Shown here: positions 47,241 through 61,300 of the stretch, in pieces
How positions within the stretch are numbered: position 1 is the first letter of the stretch
Layout of the letters: every line of letters begins with the position of its first letter
The notes under the pieces: generated by a model
Seen by the model: only the letters and a program-made list of their open reading frames with translations
Database searches by the model: none
What the model was told of the DNA's origin: nothing
Made by a program: the position numbers and the translations under genes
Origin: Tetrahymena thermophila SB210
Lineage: Eukaryota > Ciliophora > Oligohymenophorea > Hymenostomatida > Tetrahymenidae
DNA length: 64,000 bases
NCBI RefSeq assembly: GCF_000189635.1
Contig: NW_002476342.1
Location: 124,001 to 188,000 of the forward strand
Direction: 5' to 3'

Positions 47241-50200
47241 ATGCTTTAAATTCACAAAATGTAAAGTTTGAAATAACATGATATTATATAAAGGAAAAAG
47301 TATTATCTATGGCACTTTTTTCAATATTTTTTAAAATAATCATTTTATTCCAAAATTTAAAAAAATGTAAAAACACAGTATATAAAACTCGCTTTTTAAA
47401 AATTTGTATGACAACTTACTCTATTTAATAATATATTTTTTCTTCAATATTTAAAAAGTAACAATGAAATTGGTGACGAGAGTGCATCAGGCTTAGGTTC
47501 TGCTTTAGAAAAGTGTATTAATCTCTCAAATTTAACACTTAAAATTCGGTAAAAACAGTTTATTTGTTTTGGATTGTGATATTTTTAATTATAAAAACTA
47601 ATTTAAAACAATAAAGCTCTTTTTTCTTTTTCTTTTTATTGTGCTTGCTTTTTTTTGTTCTTTCATTATTAATTTAACAACTCACTCATCATTTTATTTT
47701 CAACTTTAACTTTTATTATTAATTCATATTTTTTCTTCATTTTTTCCTTCTTATTAACTATTTAATGATATTTTATTTCTTCAATATTTAAAAGTTACAA
47801 TAATATTGGTTACAAAGGTGCATCAGGCTTAGGTTCTGGTTTAGCAAATTGCATTAATCTCTCAAATTTAGCACTTTATCTTGGGTAAAAACAGTTTATT
47901 TATTTTGGATTGTGATATTTTTAATTATAAAAACTAATTTAAAGCAATAAAGCTCTTTTTTCTTTTTCTTTTTATTGTGCTTGTTTTTTTTTTGTTCTTT
48001 CTTTGTTAATTTAACAATTCATCATTTTATTTCCAATTTTTGCTTTTATTATTAATTAATTAATGTTATTATTTCGTATTTTTTCTTCATTTTTTCTTTC
48101 TAATTAACTATTTAATGATATATCTTTTCTTCAATATTTAAAAAGTAGTAATTACATTGGTGACGAAGGTGCATCAGACTTAGGTTCTGGTTTAACAAAG
48201 TGTATTAATCTCTCAAATTTAACACTTGATCTTGAGTAAAAACAGTTTATTTGTTTTTAATTGCGATATTTTTAATTATAAAAATGTTAATTTAATAACT
48301 CATCATTTTATTTTCAACTTTTGCTTTTATTATTAATTAATTAATTAATTAATCTTATTATTTCATATTTTTTCTTCATTTTTTCCTTCTAATTAACTAT
48401 TTAATGATATATTATTTCTTCAATATTTAAAAAGATGCAATAAAATTGGTGACGAAGGTGCATCAGTCTTAGGTTCTAGTTTAGCAAAATGCATTAATCT
48501 CTCAAATTTAACACTTTGTCTTAGGTAAAAACAGTTTATTTGTTTTGGATTGTGATATTTTTTATAATAAAAACTAATTTAAAACAATAGAGCTCTTTTT
48601 TCTTTTTCTTTTTATTGCGCTTGCTTTTTTTTGTTCTTTCTTTGTTATTTTAACAACTCATCATTTTATTTTAAAATTTTGCTTTTATTATTAATTAATA
48701 AATCTGATTATTTCATATTTTTTCTTCTAACTAACTATTTAATTATATTTTATTTCTTCAATATTTAAAAGTTAGAATCGAATTGGTGACAAAGGTGTAT
48801 CAGTCTTAGGTTCTGGTTTAGCAAATTGCATTAATCTCTCAAATCTGACACTTGAACTTAAGTAAAAACAGTTTATTTGTTTTGGATTGTGATATTTTTA
48901 ATTATAAAAACTAATTAAAAACAATAAAGCTCTTTTTTCTTTTTCATTTTATTGTGCTTGTTTTTTTTTGTTCTTTCTTTGTTAATTTAGCTCATGATTT
49001 TATTTGCAACTTTTGCTTTTATTTTTAATTAATTATTCTTATTATTTCATATTCTTTCTTCATTTTTTCCTTCTAACTAACAATTTAATGATATTTTATT
49101 TCTTCAATATTTAAAAGTGGTAATGTAATTGGTGACGAAGGTGCATCAGACTTAGGTTCTGGTTTAGCAAAGTGCATTAATCTCTCAAATTTAAAATTTG
49201 ATCTAAAGTAAAAACAGTTTATTTATTTTGGATTGTGATATTTATAATTATAAAAATTAATTTAAAACAATAAAGCTCTTTTTTCTTTTTCTTTTTATTG
49301 TGCTTGCTTATTTTTTGTTCTTTCTTTGTTAATTTAACAATTCATCGTTTAATTTTCAGCTTTTTTATTTATTATTAATTAGTCTTATTATTTCATATTT
49401 TTTCTTCCTTCTTTCCTTCTAATTAACTATTTAATGATATCTTTTTTCTTCAATATTTAAAAAGTTGCAATCAAATTGGTTACAAAGGTGCATCAGGCTT
49501 AGGTTCTGGTTTAACAAAGTGTATTAATCTCTCAAATTTAACACTTGATCTTGAGTAAAAACAGTTTATTTGTTTTTAATTGCGATATTTTTAATAATAA
49601 AAACTAATTTAAAACAATAAAGATTTTTTTTCTTTTTCTTTTTATTGTGCTTGTTTTTTTTTGTTCTTTCTTTTTTAATTTAACAACTCATCATTTTATT
49701 TCCAACTTTTGCTTTTATTTTTAATTAATTATTCTTATTATTTCATATTCTTTCCATAATTTAATGATATTTTATTTCTTCAATATTTAAAAAGTTTGAA
49801 TGAAATTTATGACGAAGGTGCATCAGTCTTAGGTTCTAGTTTAGCAAAATGCATTAATCTCTCAAATTTAACACTTTGTCTTAGGTAAAAACAGTTTATT
49901 TGTTTTGGATTGTGATATTTTTTATAATAAAAACTAATTTAAAACAATAGAGCTCTTTTTTCTTTTTCTTTTTATTGCGCTTGCTTTTTTTTGTTCTTTC
50001 TTTGTTATTTTAACAACTCATCATTTTATTTTCAACTTTTGCTTTTATTATTAATTAATTAATCTTATTATTTCATATTTTTTCTTCATTTTTTTCTTCT
50101 AACTAACTATTTAATTATATTTTATTTCTTCAATATTTAAAAAGTTGCAATCAAATTGGTTACAAAGGTGCATCAGGCTTAGGTTCTGGTTTAGCAAAGT

Positions 50201-53200
50201 GCATTAATCTCTCAAATTTAACACTTGGTCTAAGGTAAAAACAGTTTATTTGTTTTGGATTGTGATATTTTGAATTATAAAAACTAATTTAAAACAATAA
50301 AGCTCTTTTTTCTTTTTCTTTTAATTGTGCTTGCTGTTTATTGTTCTTTCTTTGTTAATTTAACAACTCATCAATTTTTTTTAAATTTTGATTTTTATTA
50401 TTATTAATTAATTTATTTTTTCTTCATTTTTTCCTTCTAATTAACTTCTTTTTAATTATATATTTTTTCTTCAATATTTAAAAAGTAAGAATTAAATTGG
50501 TGGTGAAGGTGCATCAGACTTAGGTTCTGGTTTAGAAAATTGCATTAATCTCTCAAATTTAACACTTGACCTTCGGTAAAAAGAGTTTATTTGTTTTGGA
50601 TTGTGATATTTTTAATTATAAAAACTAATTAAAAACAATAAAGCTCTTTTTTCTTTTTCTTTTTATTGTGCTTGCTTTTTTTTTGTTCTTTCTATCTTTG
50701 TTAATTTATTTAGCTCATCATTTAATTTTAAAATTTTACTTTTATTATTAATTAATTAATCTTATTATTTCATATTTTTTCTTCATTTTTTCCTTCTAAT
50801 TAACTATATAATGATATATTTTTTCTTAAATATTTAAAAAGTTTTAATAAAATTAATGACAAAGGCGCATCAGGTTTAGGTTCTAATTTAGAAAAGTGCA
50901 TTAATCTCTCAAATTTAACACTTAAACTTAGGTAAAAATGATTTATTTGTTTTGGATTGTGATATTTTTAATTATAAAAACTAATTTAAATAATAAAGCT
51001 CTTTTTTCTTTTTCTTTTTATCGTGCTTACTTTTTTTTTGTTCTTTCTATCTTTGTTAATTTAGCTCATCATTTAATTTTAAAATTTTACTTATATTATT
51101 AATTAATTAATCTGATTATTTCATATTATTTCTTCATTTTTTCCTTCTAATTAACTTTTTAATGATATATTTTTTCTTCAATATTTAAAAGTTGCAATAA
51201 TATTGGTTACAAAGGTGCATCAGGCTTAGGTTCTTGTTTAGCAAAATGCATTAATCTCTCAAATTTAACACTTTATCTTGGGTAAAAACAGTTTATTTGT
51301 TTTGGATTGCAATATTTTTAATTATAAAAACTAATTTAAAATAATAAAGCTCTTTTTTCTTTTTCTTTTTATTGCGTTTACTTTTTTTTTGTTCTTTCTT
51401 TGTTAATTTAACAACTCATCATTTTATTTTCAACTTATGCTTTTATTATTAATTAATTAATTAATTAATGTTATTATTTCATATTATTTCTTCATTTTTT
51501 CCTTCTAATTAACTATTTAATGATATAGTTTTTCTTCTAAATTTAAAAAGTAAAAATGCAATTGGTGACGAAGGTGTATCAGTCTTAGGTTCTGGTTTAG
51601 CAAATTGCATTAATCTCTCAAATTTAACACTTTATCTTTAGTAAAAATAGTTTATTCGTTTTGGATTGAGATATTTTTAATAATAAAAACTAATATAAAA
51701 CAATAAAGATCTTTTTCTTTTTCTTTTTCTTTTTATTGTGCTTACTTTTTTTTGTTCTTTCTTTGTTATTTTAACAACTCATCATTTTATTTTAAACTTT
51801 TACTTTTATTTTTAATTAATTAATTAATGTTATTTTTTCTTCATTTTTCCTTCTAATTAAATATTTAATGATATATTTTTTCTTCAATATTTAAAAAGTG
51901 ATAATTTCATTGGTTACGAAGGTGCATCAGGCTTAGGTTCTGGTTTAGCAAAGTGTATTAATCTCTCAAATTTAACACTTAACATTGGGTAAAAGCATTT
52001 TATTTGTTTTGGATTGTGATATTTTTAATTATAAAAACTAATTTAAAATAATAAAGATCTTTTTTCTTTTTCTTTTTATTGTGCTTACTTTTTTTTTGTT
52101 CTTTCTTTGTTAATTTAACAATTAATTATTTTATTTTAAAATTTTGCTTTTATTATTAATTAATTAATCTTATTATTTCATATTTTTTCTTCATTTTTTC
52201 CTTCCAATTAACTATTTAATGATATCTTTTTTCTTCAATATTTAAAAAGTAACAATGAAATTGGAGACGAAGGTGTATCAGTCTTAGGTTCTGGTTTAGC
52301 AAATTGCATTAATCTCTCAAATTTAACACTTTATCTTGAGTAAAAACAGTTTATTTGTTTTAGATTGTGATATTTTTAATAATAATTAACTTTTTTAATG
52401 ATATATTTTTTCTTTAATATTTAAAAAGTGGTAATTACATTGGTTACGAAGGTGCATCAGGCTTAGGTTCTGGTTTAGCAAAGTGTATTAATCTCTCAAA
52501 TTTAACACTTTACTTTCGGTAAAAACAGTTTATTTGTTTTGGATTGTGATATTTTTAATTATAAAAACTAATTTAAATAATAAAGCTCTTTTTTCTTTTT
52601 CTTTTATTGTGCTTACTTTTTTTTTGTTCTTTCTTTGTTAATTTTACAACTCTTCATTTTATTTTCAATTTTTGCTTTTATTATTAGTTAATTAATCTTA
52701 TTATTTCATATTTTTTCTTCATTTTTTTCTTCTAATTAACTATTTAATGATATATTTTTTCTTCAATATTTAAAAAGTAACAATACAATTGGTGAAGAAG
52801 GTGTATCAGTCTTAGGTTCTTGTTTAGCAAAATGCATTAACCTCTCAAATTTAGAACTTTATCTTATGTAAAAACAGATTATTTATTTTGGGTGGTGATA
52901 TTTTTAATATAAAAAACTAATTTAAAACAATAAAGATCTTTTTTTTTCTTCTTTTTATTGTGATTAATTTTTTTTTGTTCTTTCTTTGTTATTAACAACT
53001 CATCATTTTATTTTAAACTTTTACTTTTATCATTAATTAATTAATCTGATTATTTCATATTTTTTCTTCATTTTTTCCTTCCAATTAACTATTTAATGAT
53101 ATCTTTTTTCTTCAATATTTAAAAAGTAACAATGAAATCGGAGACGAAGGTGTATCAGTCTTAGGTTCTTGTTTAGCAAAATGCATTAATCTCTCAAATT

Positions 53201-54246
53201 TAACACTTTATCTTGGGTAAAAACAGTTTATTTGTATTGGATTGTGATATTTTTAATTTTAAAAACTAATTTAAAACAATAAAGCTCTTTTTTCTTTTTC
53301 TTTTTATTTTGCTTACTTTTTTTTTGTTCTTTCTTTGTTAATTTAACAACTCATCATTTTATTTTAAACTTTTGCTTTTATTATTAATTAATAAATCTTA
53401 TTATTTCATTTTTTCCTTCTAATTAACAATTTAATGATATATTTTTCTTCAAAATTACATTCAGTAAAAACAGTTTATTTGTTTTGGATTGTGATATTTT
53501 TAATTATAAAAACTAATTTAAAATAATAAAGCTCTTTTACTTTTACTTTTTATTGTGCTTACTTTTTTTTGTTTTTTTCTTTGTTAATTTATCAACTCAT
53601 CATTTTATTTTCAATTTTTGCTTTAATTATTAATTAATTAATCTGATTTTTTCGTATTTTTTCTTCGTTTTTTCCTTCCAATACTTTTTTTTTGTTCTTT
53701 CTTAGTTATTAACAACTCATCATTTTATTTTAAACTTTTGTTTTTATTATTAATTAATTAATGTTATTATTTCATATTTTTTCTTCATTTTTTCCTTCTA
53801 ATTAACTATTTAATGATATATTTTTTCTTCAATATTTAAAATGTTTCAGCTAAATTGGAGAAATGGGTGTATCAGGCTTAGGTTCTGGTTTAGCAAAATG
53901 CATTAATCTCTAAAATTTAACACTTGATCTTGAGTAAAAACAGTTTATTTGTTTTGGATTTTGATATTTTAAACTATAAAAATTAATACAAAACAGAAAA
54001 TATCTTTGAATTTATTTGATAGCTTTTATTTTATTCATTTTTTATCTTATTATTCCACTAATTTTATTTGATTTATCAATTTAAGAAATAATTTTAATTT
54101 AAAAGTTTATTCTATTTGATATTTATTTAAAATTTACACAAATTTATTTTAAAATTTTTAGCAAAATGACTTAATCTTAAAAATTAAAAGTTATAAGCAA
54201 GTGTCTTAAATTAAAAAGATTAGTGGTCTTTGAGATAAATAACTGA
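47241..54246 (+). CDS. Leucine-rich-repeat protein built from 19 repeated exons
   Basis: Nineteen exons each encode one leucine-rich repeat of the form N.IGDEGASGLGSGLAKCINLSNLTLDL, resembling ribonuclease-inhibitor/NLRC-type repeats. Exon starts: 47459, 47795, 48146, 48435, 48772, 49118, 49465, 49795, 50145, 50486, 50842, 51192, 51551, 51899, 52250, 52429, 52778, 53127 and 53850. Eighteen are exactly 90 nt and the last is 84 nt. All introns are phase 2, begin GTAAAAACAGTTTATTTGTT (or close) and mostly end AATATTTAAAAAG. A unique terminal exon, 54162-54246, encodes KCLKLKRLVVFEINN and a TGA. The first exon is tentative: ATG at 47241 with a 20-nt exon ending at GTAAAG is in phase, giving about 602 residues. 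No signal peptide or kinase domain is seen. Such proteins usually act as binding scaffolds; the partner is unknown. Confidence 0.82.
47459..53933 (+). repeat. Tandem array of an exon-plus-intron unit, about 350 bp period
   Basis: Unit spacing is mostly 330-359 bp (336, 351, 289, 337, 346, 347, 330, 350, 341, 356, 350, 359, 348, 351, 179, 349, 349, 723). Each unit has a 90-nt exon and an AT-rich intron whose sequence is itself conserved: GGATTGTGATATTTTTAATT, then AATAAAGCTCTTTTTTC, TTTTTATTGTGCTTGC, TCATCATTTTATTTTC and CTTATTATTTCATATTTTTT. The 179-bp and 723-bp steps are a shortened intron and a double unit whose middle exon has been deleted. Confidence 0.9.
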
Positions 54247-55325
54247 TGAAAAAAGGATGAATAAATATTAAATGTTTGAATAATATTAATATTTTATTAA
54301 AAAATAAATTGAAAAATTTTTTAACCTAAAATAAAAATAGATAGAAATATTTTATTATTGTTTATATATTATAAATATCATTAATATTTTTGTAAGTAAG
54401 TAAGTAAGTAAATAAATTATTTATTAAAAATTAATTAACCTAAAATAAATATAGATAAATAAATTTATTATTTTTTTTATATTTATAAATATAATATTTT
54501 GGTCATTTAATAAATAGTTTATCAAAAAAAATATTTTGGAATTAATCCTTAAATTTGGGTTAAATTTATTCAAATAAAGTAATTCCTCTAAAATCAGCAA
54601 AAGAGATTTTACCAACAACAATCAAATCTTATATTAATTGCTATTTAATACTTTATCATATTAAATTATATAAATTTGAAGCTTCAATCTCATAGTTATA
54701 AATTAGAAGAACTATTAGTTTAAATTTATTCTAATTAAAGCATAAGTAAAGATACAATAAAAACGATAAATTTATTAATTTATTTGTTTGTTAATTATTT
54801 ATTTTAAGAGTGTTTTTATAACTTATCAATCTAGCTAAAATATACAAATACAAATAACCAACTATTCCAGCCAGACTAACTTACAGATATTTTTGGAAGA
54901 GAAGCCGATGAACTCGTAGAAACTAATTGTATTATTTGTATTAATATTAAAAGAAATTAATAAATATGTACGATTTTATCTAATATTTATTTAGTAAAGT
55001 TTACTTTGTTTATTTTAGTAAGAACTTGAAAGAAATCTTTAGAAAAATTATTATAGAATTTTTTATGACTAATTTATTTTTATTTTTTATCTTTGAATTT
55101 ATTTTAAATTTAATAAAAATAATTCGAAATATTGCATTTATTTTTTTATTTAATCAACTGAATAATTTTCTATTTTTTTAGAATGGTTCTAGTTCTATTA
55201 AATTCTTGAATTTGTCAAATTTAGCTATTTATTTTTAATTAATTAAATTAGAATTATTTAATTAATAATAATAAAGAGAGTTTGATTAATTACTTTAGTA
55301 TGAATACATAATTGATTATTTTTCT
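54247..55325. other. Intergenic, convergent 3' flanks
   Basis: Lies between the ends of the leucine-rich-repeat gene and the giant membrane-protein gene. It holds a (GTAA)n run near 54390 and the decayed repeat exon near 55.2 kb. The 65-residue standard-code minus-strand frame at 54424-54621 is unsupported. Confidence 0.5.
55183..55240 (+). pseudogene. Decayed leucine-rich-repeat exon remnant
   Basis: After a TTTTTTAG the plus strand reads GSSSIKFLNLSNLAIYF, matching the end of the repeat unit (KCINLSNLTLDL). No donor-type intron follows and the first half of the repeat is missing. It lies about 940 bp past the stop codon of the array gene, so the array or a relative once extended further right. 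Confidence 0.35.
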
Positions 55326-58300
55326 TCAGATATGCTATATATGGAATTAATCATTTGCTGTTGTTCTGATTATTAAGTTACTTATATCTAAGCAATAGGA
55401 TTTTGAGATCTTTAAGTAACAACACGTTATTAACTTTGTTCTAAAATAAATATTTTTTTTAATATGATAAAAATATAATATAAATTTACAATTGTATCGA
55501 CTTTTTATTTGGATAAGCTTATTCTATTTATCTTCGAAATTATTTGAAAGAAATCTTACAAAAGATTGTTTGAATTTTTTTTTTAATACCTAATTAATTT
55601 TAATTTTTTATTTTGGTATTTAGATAACTTCTTAATCTTTTTTGTTTTTAGATAAAGTCTTCTTCAATTATTAAAATAACCCTATAAAGAAGTTCTAAAG
55701 CTTGTGATAAAATATCCTCTTTAGTATTACTACAATAAAGATAGCATTTATGAAGATAATAATAGCATATGAAATATATTGTTAGTATATAAATGTATTA
55801 TCAGTAGCAAATACTGCTAAAAAAACAGAAACTGAGCATACCAAAGTCGAATAGTAATCAATTTAGTTTACTTCTTCCTCTCTGTAAGGTTTAATTGCTT
55901 TTACCATCCAATTGTATAATATGATAGATAAGAATATTAAATTTCCTTTAACCAATGTATACTGAGAATAGAAATTCAAAGATAGAATAACAGCTATTTT
56001 TAGGAAAATTTTTGAGAATTCCCAATAGAAAGCATGCTCTTTGTATTCTTAATACAAATATCCATATTTAAGCTGTAAATTTACTTGATTTAATTATTTT
56101 CTATTAATAAAAATCATCAGAAAAAGAAAGAGAGGTATCACTAATATCCAAATTATTAAAAATGGTAAAACCAAAAAGTAGGTGTACTTATTATAATCAA
56201 CTGCATAACATTAATATGAAACGTTAGCTAAAATATATTCATTATTACCCAATTTTATACAAGAAAACAGCGATATCATCTAAGTCAATAGATCAGGCTG
56301 ATAATATAAAACCAAGAAAATACATGCAGTGTATATTTTGTGGTAAGGAAATTTATTTAATTTTTAAGTTTTTTTTTCTAAAATAAGATAAATAATGAAA
56401 AGTAGAAAATGAAAGACAGGTATTACAAGAGAAAACATCAGTTTTAAGTAAATTATTGGAACAGAAGTGCTTAGATTCACCAAAAAGCATTCAATGGTAT
56501 TTATAGATGAGTCAAGAGGTCTTCCAATCAAACTTGGAAAACCAGTAATTGCTTTTAAAAATTTAAATAGAATTTAAACTAATTTATTTTCAAAAAAAAT
56601 TACCTTTGGAGAAATTTAAATTAAGTTTACTAAGAGAGCTTATAATAAAAATATAATTCATAAATAGTTTAATATATATTCCAGCTTTGTTTGAAACGAA
56701 ATCGTTTCTTTAAACACAGTATTATTTTTTTTAATTTTTTTCGCTGTTTGTCATTGAACTTATTTAAGACCATGTAAAATATTTTGACAATAATTTTGAT
56801 GTCCTTCTCATCAAGATACTTTCTTCATTTTTTTATACACTAAACAATAAAGAAAAGATAGTCCAAATATTGATAAAGATAATCTTTGCTAATTATTTAT
56901 TTTATTCAGAGCAAAGTTCGCATTCATATTAATTTTTTGACTTTGAGTACTAATCTTTCCAATAATATCCATAAATCTAATAATAATAATAAAAATTAAA
57001 TTAATCAATATAATTTTAAAAAAATATGATTTACATCACATTCCTAGCATAATGCTCCTATACTTCCTCTTTTACAGACATTATTTCCATAAGTTCCGCC
57101 TATACAGTTTGCTTCAGAGTAAGTGCATTAAATTAGTTAATCATCTAACTCACATGATCTCCAATAACCCTATTTGCATTTTAAGCTTTAACCTTCTTAG
57201 CAAATACCACCTACTGGACAATCTAAACATACTTTAGGATCTATTGAATATGTACCTTACGGGCAATTTAGACACTCCTAATAATTATTATATTTATTTA
57301 TAAATTCACCAACTGAGCAGTTTCTAAAATTAACTTGTATCTCAAATTTGTAATTTTAAACAAACTTATTTGTATTAGGATCTATTTAATATATTTTATC
57401 TGAATAAAATTCAACTATTCCTACTGATCCAGGAATTCCTATAATTTAAACTTAGTCAAAAGTTATAAAACTCAGTTAAGGAATTTAATTCATAACATAC
57501 GTAGCATTTTGTTATCCTCTTATATAATAATTATCTGCATTTTTAGTTTTATTACTGATTTTAATGAATACTTAATAAGGATTTTCACCATATTGAGGTA
57601 ATACTAGCTAATTTTTATTATCCATCATTTAGAAAAATATAGTGGAAAGATTCTATCCACTTTTGAAATTTTCTAAAATAATTAAATTATCATGAACTAT
57701 TTGTGAGTTGAGATTTTATTCAAGAAAGTCATTTCTGTTTAAAAAATAAAGCTAAGTTGGGTAACTAAATACATTTTATCCATATTGGGATGCTTGATTT
57801 TATGCAATAGTAGAATTAGCATCAATATAAGGAGATAAACCTTTAAAATATATAGAGCCACCAATCTTTGCAGAATTTTAAACCAAGACAGATTTCTAAA
57901 TGCTTACAACTTAGTACTAATCATTCAAAGATTCAGAGAAAATATATAAAGCTCCACCGTATCCATTTATAGAATGATTTTCAATAAATGTTGAATTGAA
58001 TATGGTAAGTTAAAATACCTAATTTTTAAATAAAAAAATGTTAATTCAAATATTAATTAAGATAGATTTACATTTCCAACATAAGATTACAAGCTCAAAG
58101 CACCTCCATAATAATTAGATGTGTTGTTAAAAAAAAGGCATCCTCCAATTTTGTTTATTGAATTTAGACTTGGGCTATCTATTTATATGACTCCACCTTA
58201 AACTCCCTTTTTTAAAAAAAATTTAAACTTAAAATTTTAAAATAATATTTTGAAAAAAATTACTTTTTAGCTTTAAAAGATTGCATCTTAAATATTAAAG

Positions 58301-61300
58301 GTAGAATTGATAAGTTACAAAGATGTCCCACTGCATTTATAAGTACATGAGATTTCAGAAAATAATGAATTGTCACTTATTTAAACATTACTAGAAGAAG
58401 AAATGATTAAAGAATTTTAGTTGTTAGGCAAAATAACTCCTTAGAGCATTCTTTTAGTTTAAGGTAGTTCATATTATTAAATGTCTAAGAAAGTAGAATT
58501 AATTAATTATAAAGACCCTAATTATATCATAATTAAGCTTTGAGAAAATAAAATGTTGCTAAATTTAGTATTCTAAACAATAACTTATGAATTATAAGAA
58601 TCTATAAAAAGGGGAAATTATTTTTCCATATACTAGTTCCAGTAAGTACAATTTATTATGTTTACAGAGGAATTCTAAGAGAGTATCAAAGACTAATAAG
58701 TCTATAAGGAATATTATAAGTATTTTTCATTAGTTATTTTATTGATATTCTACAGAGTTAATTATGATGCTTATATTTTTATAAAGAACCCATGCTGCTA
58801 TCCAGTAATATTGTTAATCATCCCTGAATCAAAAGTAGCTTAAATATTATTTACAGTCTATGTTTAATTACTTTATGTATAGTTTAAAATAAAAGAAGTT
58901 CAGATAAAAATTTAGCATTTAAAAGCTAATAAAAAATATTTATTAATCAATTTAAGTATTATAAAAAAAATAAATAAAAAATATTAGGGATTATATCCAA
59001 ATAAAAAGTTATTTGGTGGTTTTCTATAATTTTAAAATTTTACCAAAATTTTTATAAAAATTAAAGTAAGTTTTAATTGATCCATATGTATTAATAATAT
59101 AAGATAGTTAATTTTATCTTTTTGTTATCATAATTAAAACTATAAAAAAGTTTAAATTTGAAATAGAAAAGCAAAATTACCTAAAACTAATGACAGCAGA
59201 GGATTTATAAGAATTATACATATTTTAAAAGTTACAATTGAAGCATCTAAAGGTTAAGTTAGAGTTTGGGAGGTTGAAATAAAAAGCACTTCCATCTAAT
59301 ACTGAGTATCCATTAGTAAAATTTGAATTTTCTATTTAAGTATTTAATACTGACTTGAAAGATTCCATAAAAATAAAAGACCCTATTAAACTCACTGAGT
59401 TACTAAATGAACTATTTTAGATATTTAAATATTATATGTTTGCTCTAATGAATCCACCTTCATTTGTTATTTTTTATGTTACCTGATTTTGAATGAGCTA
59501 ATCTTTTAACTAAAATGATGAGCGGTCAAATGTAGTACTAACTATTGTAAAATTAGTAGCTTATATGTAGATATTATTATATACAGAATTACTAGAGCAG
59601 TTTAGAAACTTTGATTATTAAATTATTGTTAATCCTTCCACATTTTAAATCCATAGAGAAGTCACAGAATAAATTAATACAGAGCTAGAAGAGATCAAAT
59701 TATTTTACTAAAATGTACAATTTGAAATTAAAATAGTTGTATTTTTTCCTTAACCGATAATCAAAATAGGATTAACTTATGAGCTAGGTAAATTTTGTAA
59801 TAATTGCAAATTTTAAAAAACTGAATTTGTGATATTTATTTCAGTATTCTAATATTATTGGTTACTAATTATTAAAAGTGATTAATCTTAGATTATTTTA
59901 TCTTAAAAGTAAAGCTAATCTAAAGTAAGTTTATTAACCTCTTAGATGCTAAGACAACCTATGATCGTCTATCCTTGGTATAATTAATTTAATAAATCAA
60001 GGCAATTTAGTATTGATACATTAACTAAAGTAGAAAACTTCAATTCCATTAAAGAAATTTCGTAGTGGTTTGTGAAATTAACATTTTAAATGATAATATT
60101 TTTTATTTTTTCAGTTTGAATAAGGAAACTATTTTCAATTTATGAACTAATACCATTATCAGTCATTTTAAAAGAAGAATATTTGTTGCGATAAAAATTT
60201 GCATTTTAAAGGATAAAATTGTGATCAGGTTCAGATAGCTAAGAATATAATGCACTAAATAGAATCTGCTTAGAATTTATGAAGAAGGAATTAGATGTTA
60301 AATTTATATTCTTAAATGAAAAATAATATTGAGACTATTATAATGAAGGCATTGAAGAAAAAAGCTTTATATTTGTTAAATTATTATTAATGATGTTAAC
60401 ATCAGTTATATTAAATTATCCAGCAGAGAATAGAGATGAAATGCTAGAGATATTAAAATTACCAGTAGAGTTGTTATTTGTTATACTGATAGATCTGCCT
60501 GTAAAATAGATATCACTGGTTGAAGTCATAACCGTAAATCCTGGATTCAAAGAGCAGCTATCAATTGTAAAATTTTACATCAAGATCTTATTTTTAAAAA
60601 TTGAATGAATATAATTTAAGCATAAAGTATTCTATTAAATAAATATTTTAAATGAACAAATGAATATAAAAAAGTGGAAATAATTAATTAATTACTTATG
60701 TTGAGTTATTGATCAAAAAAAGTTATGGCACTTAATTCAAAGTTTAGTTAAATAAATAATAGTTAAAGAGTTGTAAGTAGCTATTATCAATTTATATTAG
60801 ATAGCAATTTTTATTGGAGCCTGTATTTTACTATTAAATTTATATGTTGTCGAGTATTGCAGATTGTAAATTTGATAAAATAATTCCACACAGTACCTGA
60901 GGCTAATTTAGCAGATTAAAAATAATTTATATATCTTTTAATTTCACTTAGTTGTAATTCTAAAAGCTAAGTTAATCAAAAGCCATAATTTAAGTTTAAA
61001 CACCCTATTGACTACTTTGCATAGTTAATGAAATTAGGTTTTAAAAATCAATATTCAAAAATTAATCTTTTATCTGTAGAGTTTTTTATGATTAAAGATA
61101 AATATTTGCATTTATATTTACAACACCCTTAATTGTATCTCTGTAAAACTAAGCCTATTAATTTAATTTATAAATATGTTATTAATTTAAAATTTAATTA
61201 TTATTATTATTACTTTAATCAAAATTTTATATAAACTCAATTTCTAAATATTTGAAAAAAAATCTTAAACATATTAAATCAATATTGAATATTTATTTAT

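Noticed and set aside
47459-53933. Regularly spaced repeats considered as a CRISPR array
   Set aside because: The repeats are 90-nt exons of a leucine-rich-repeat protein with conserved introns in a eukaryotic genome; spacing and unit content do not fit CRISPR.
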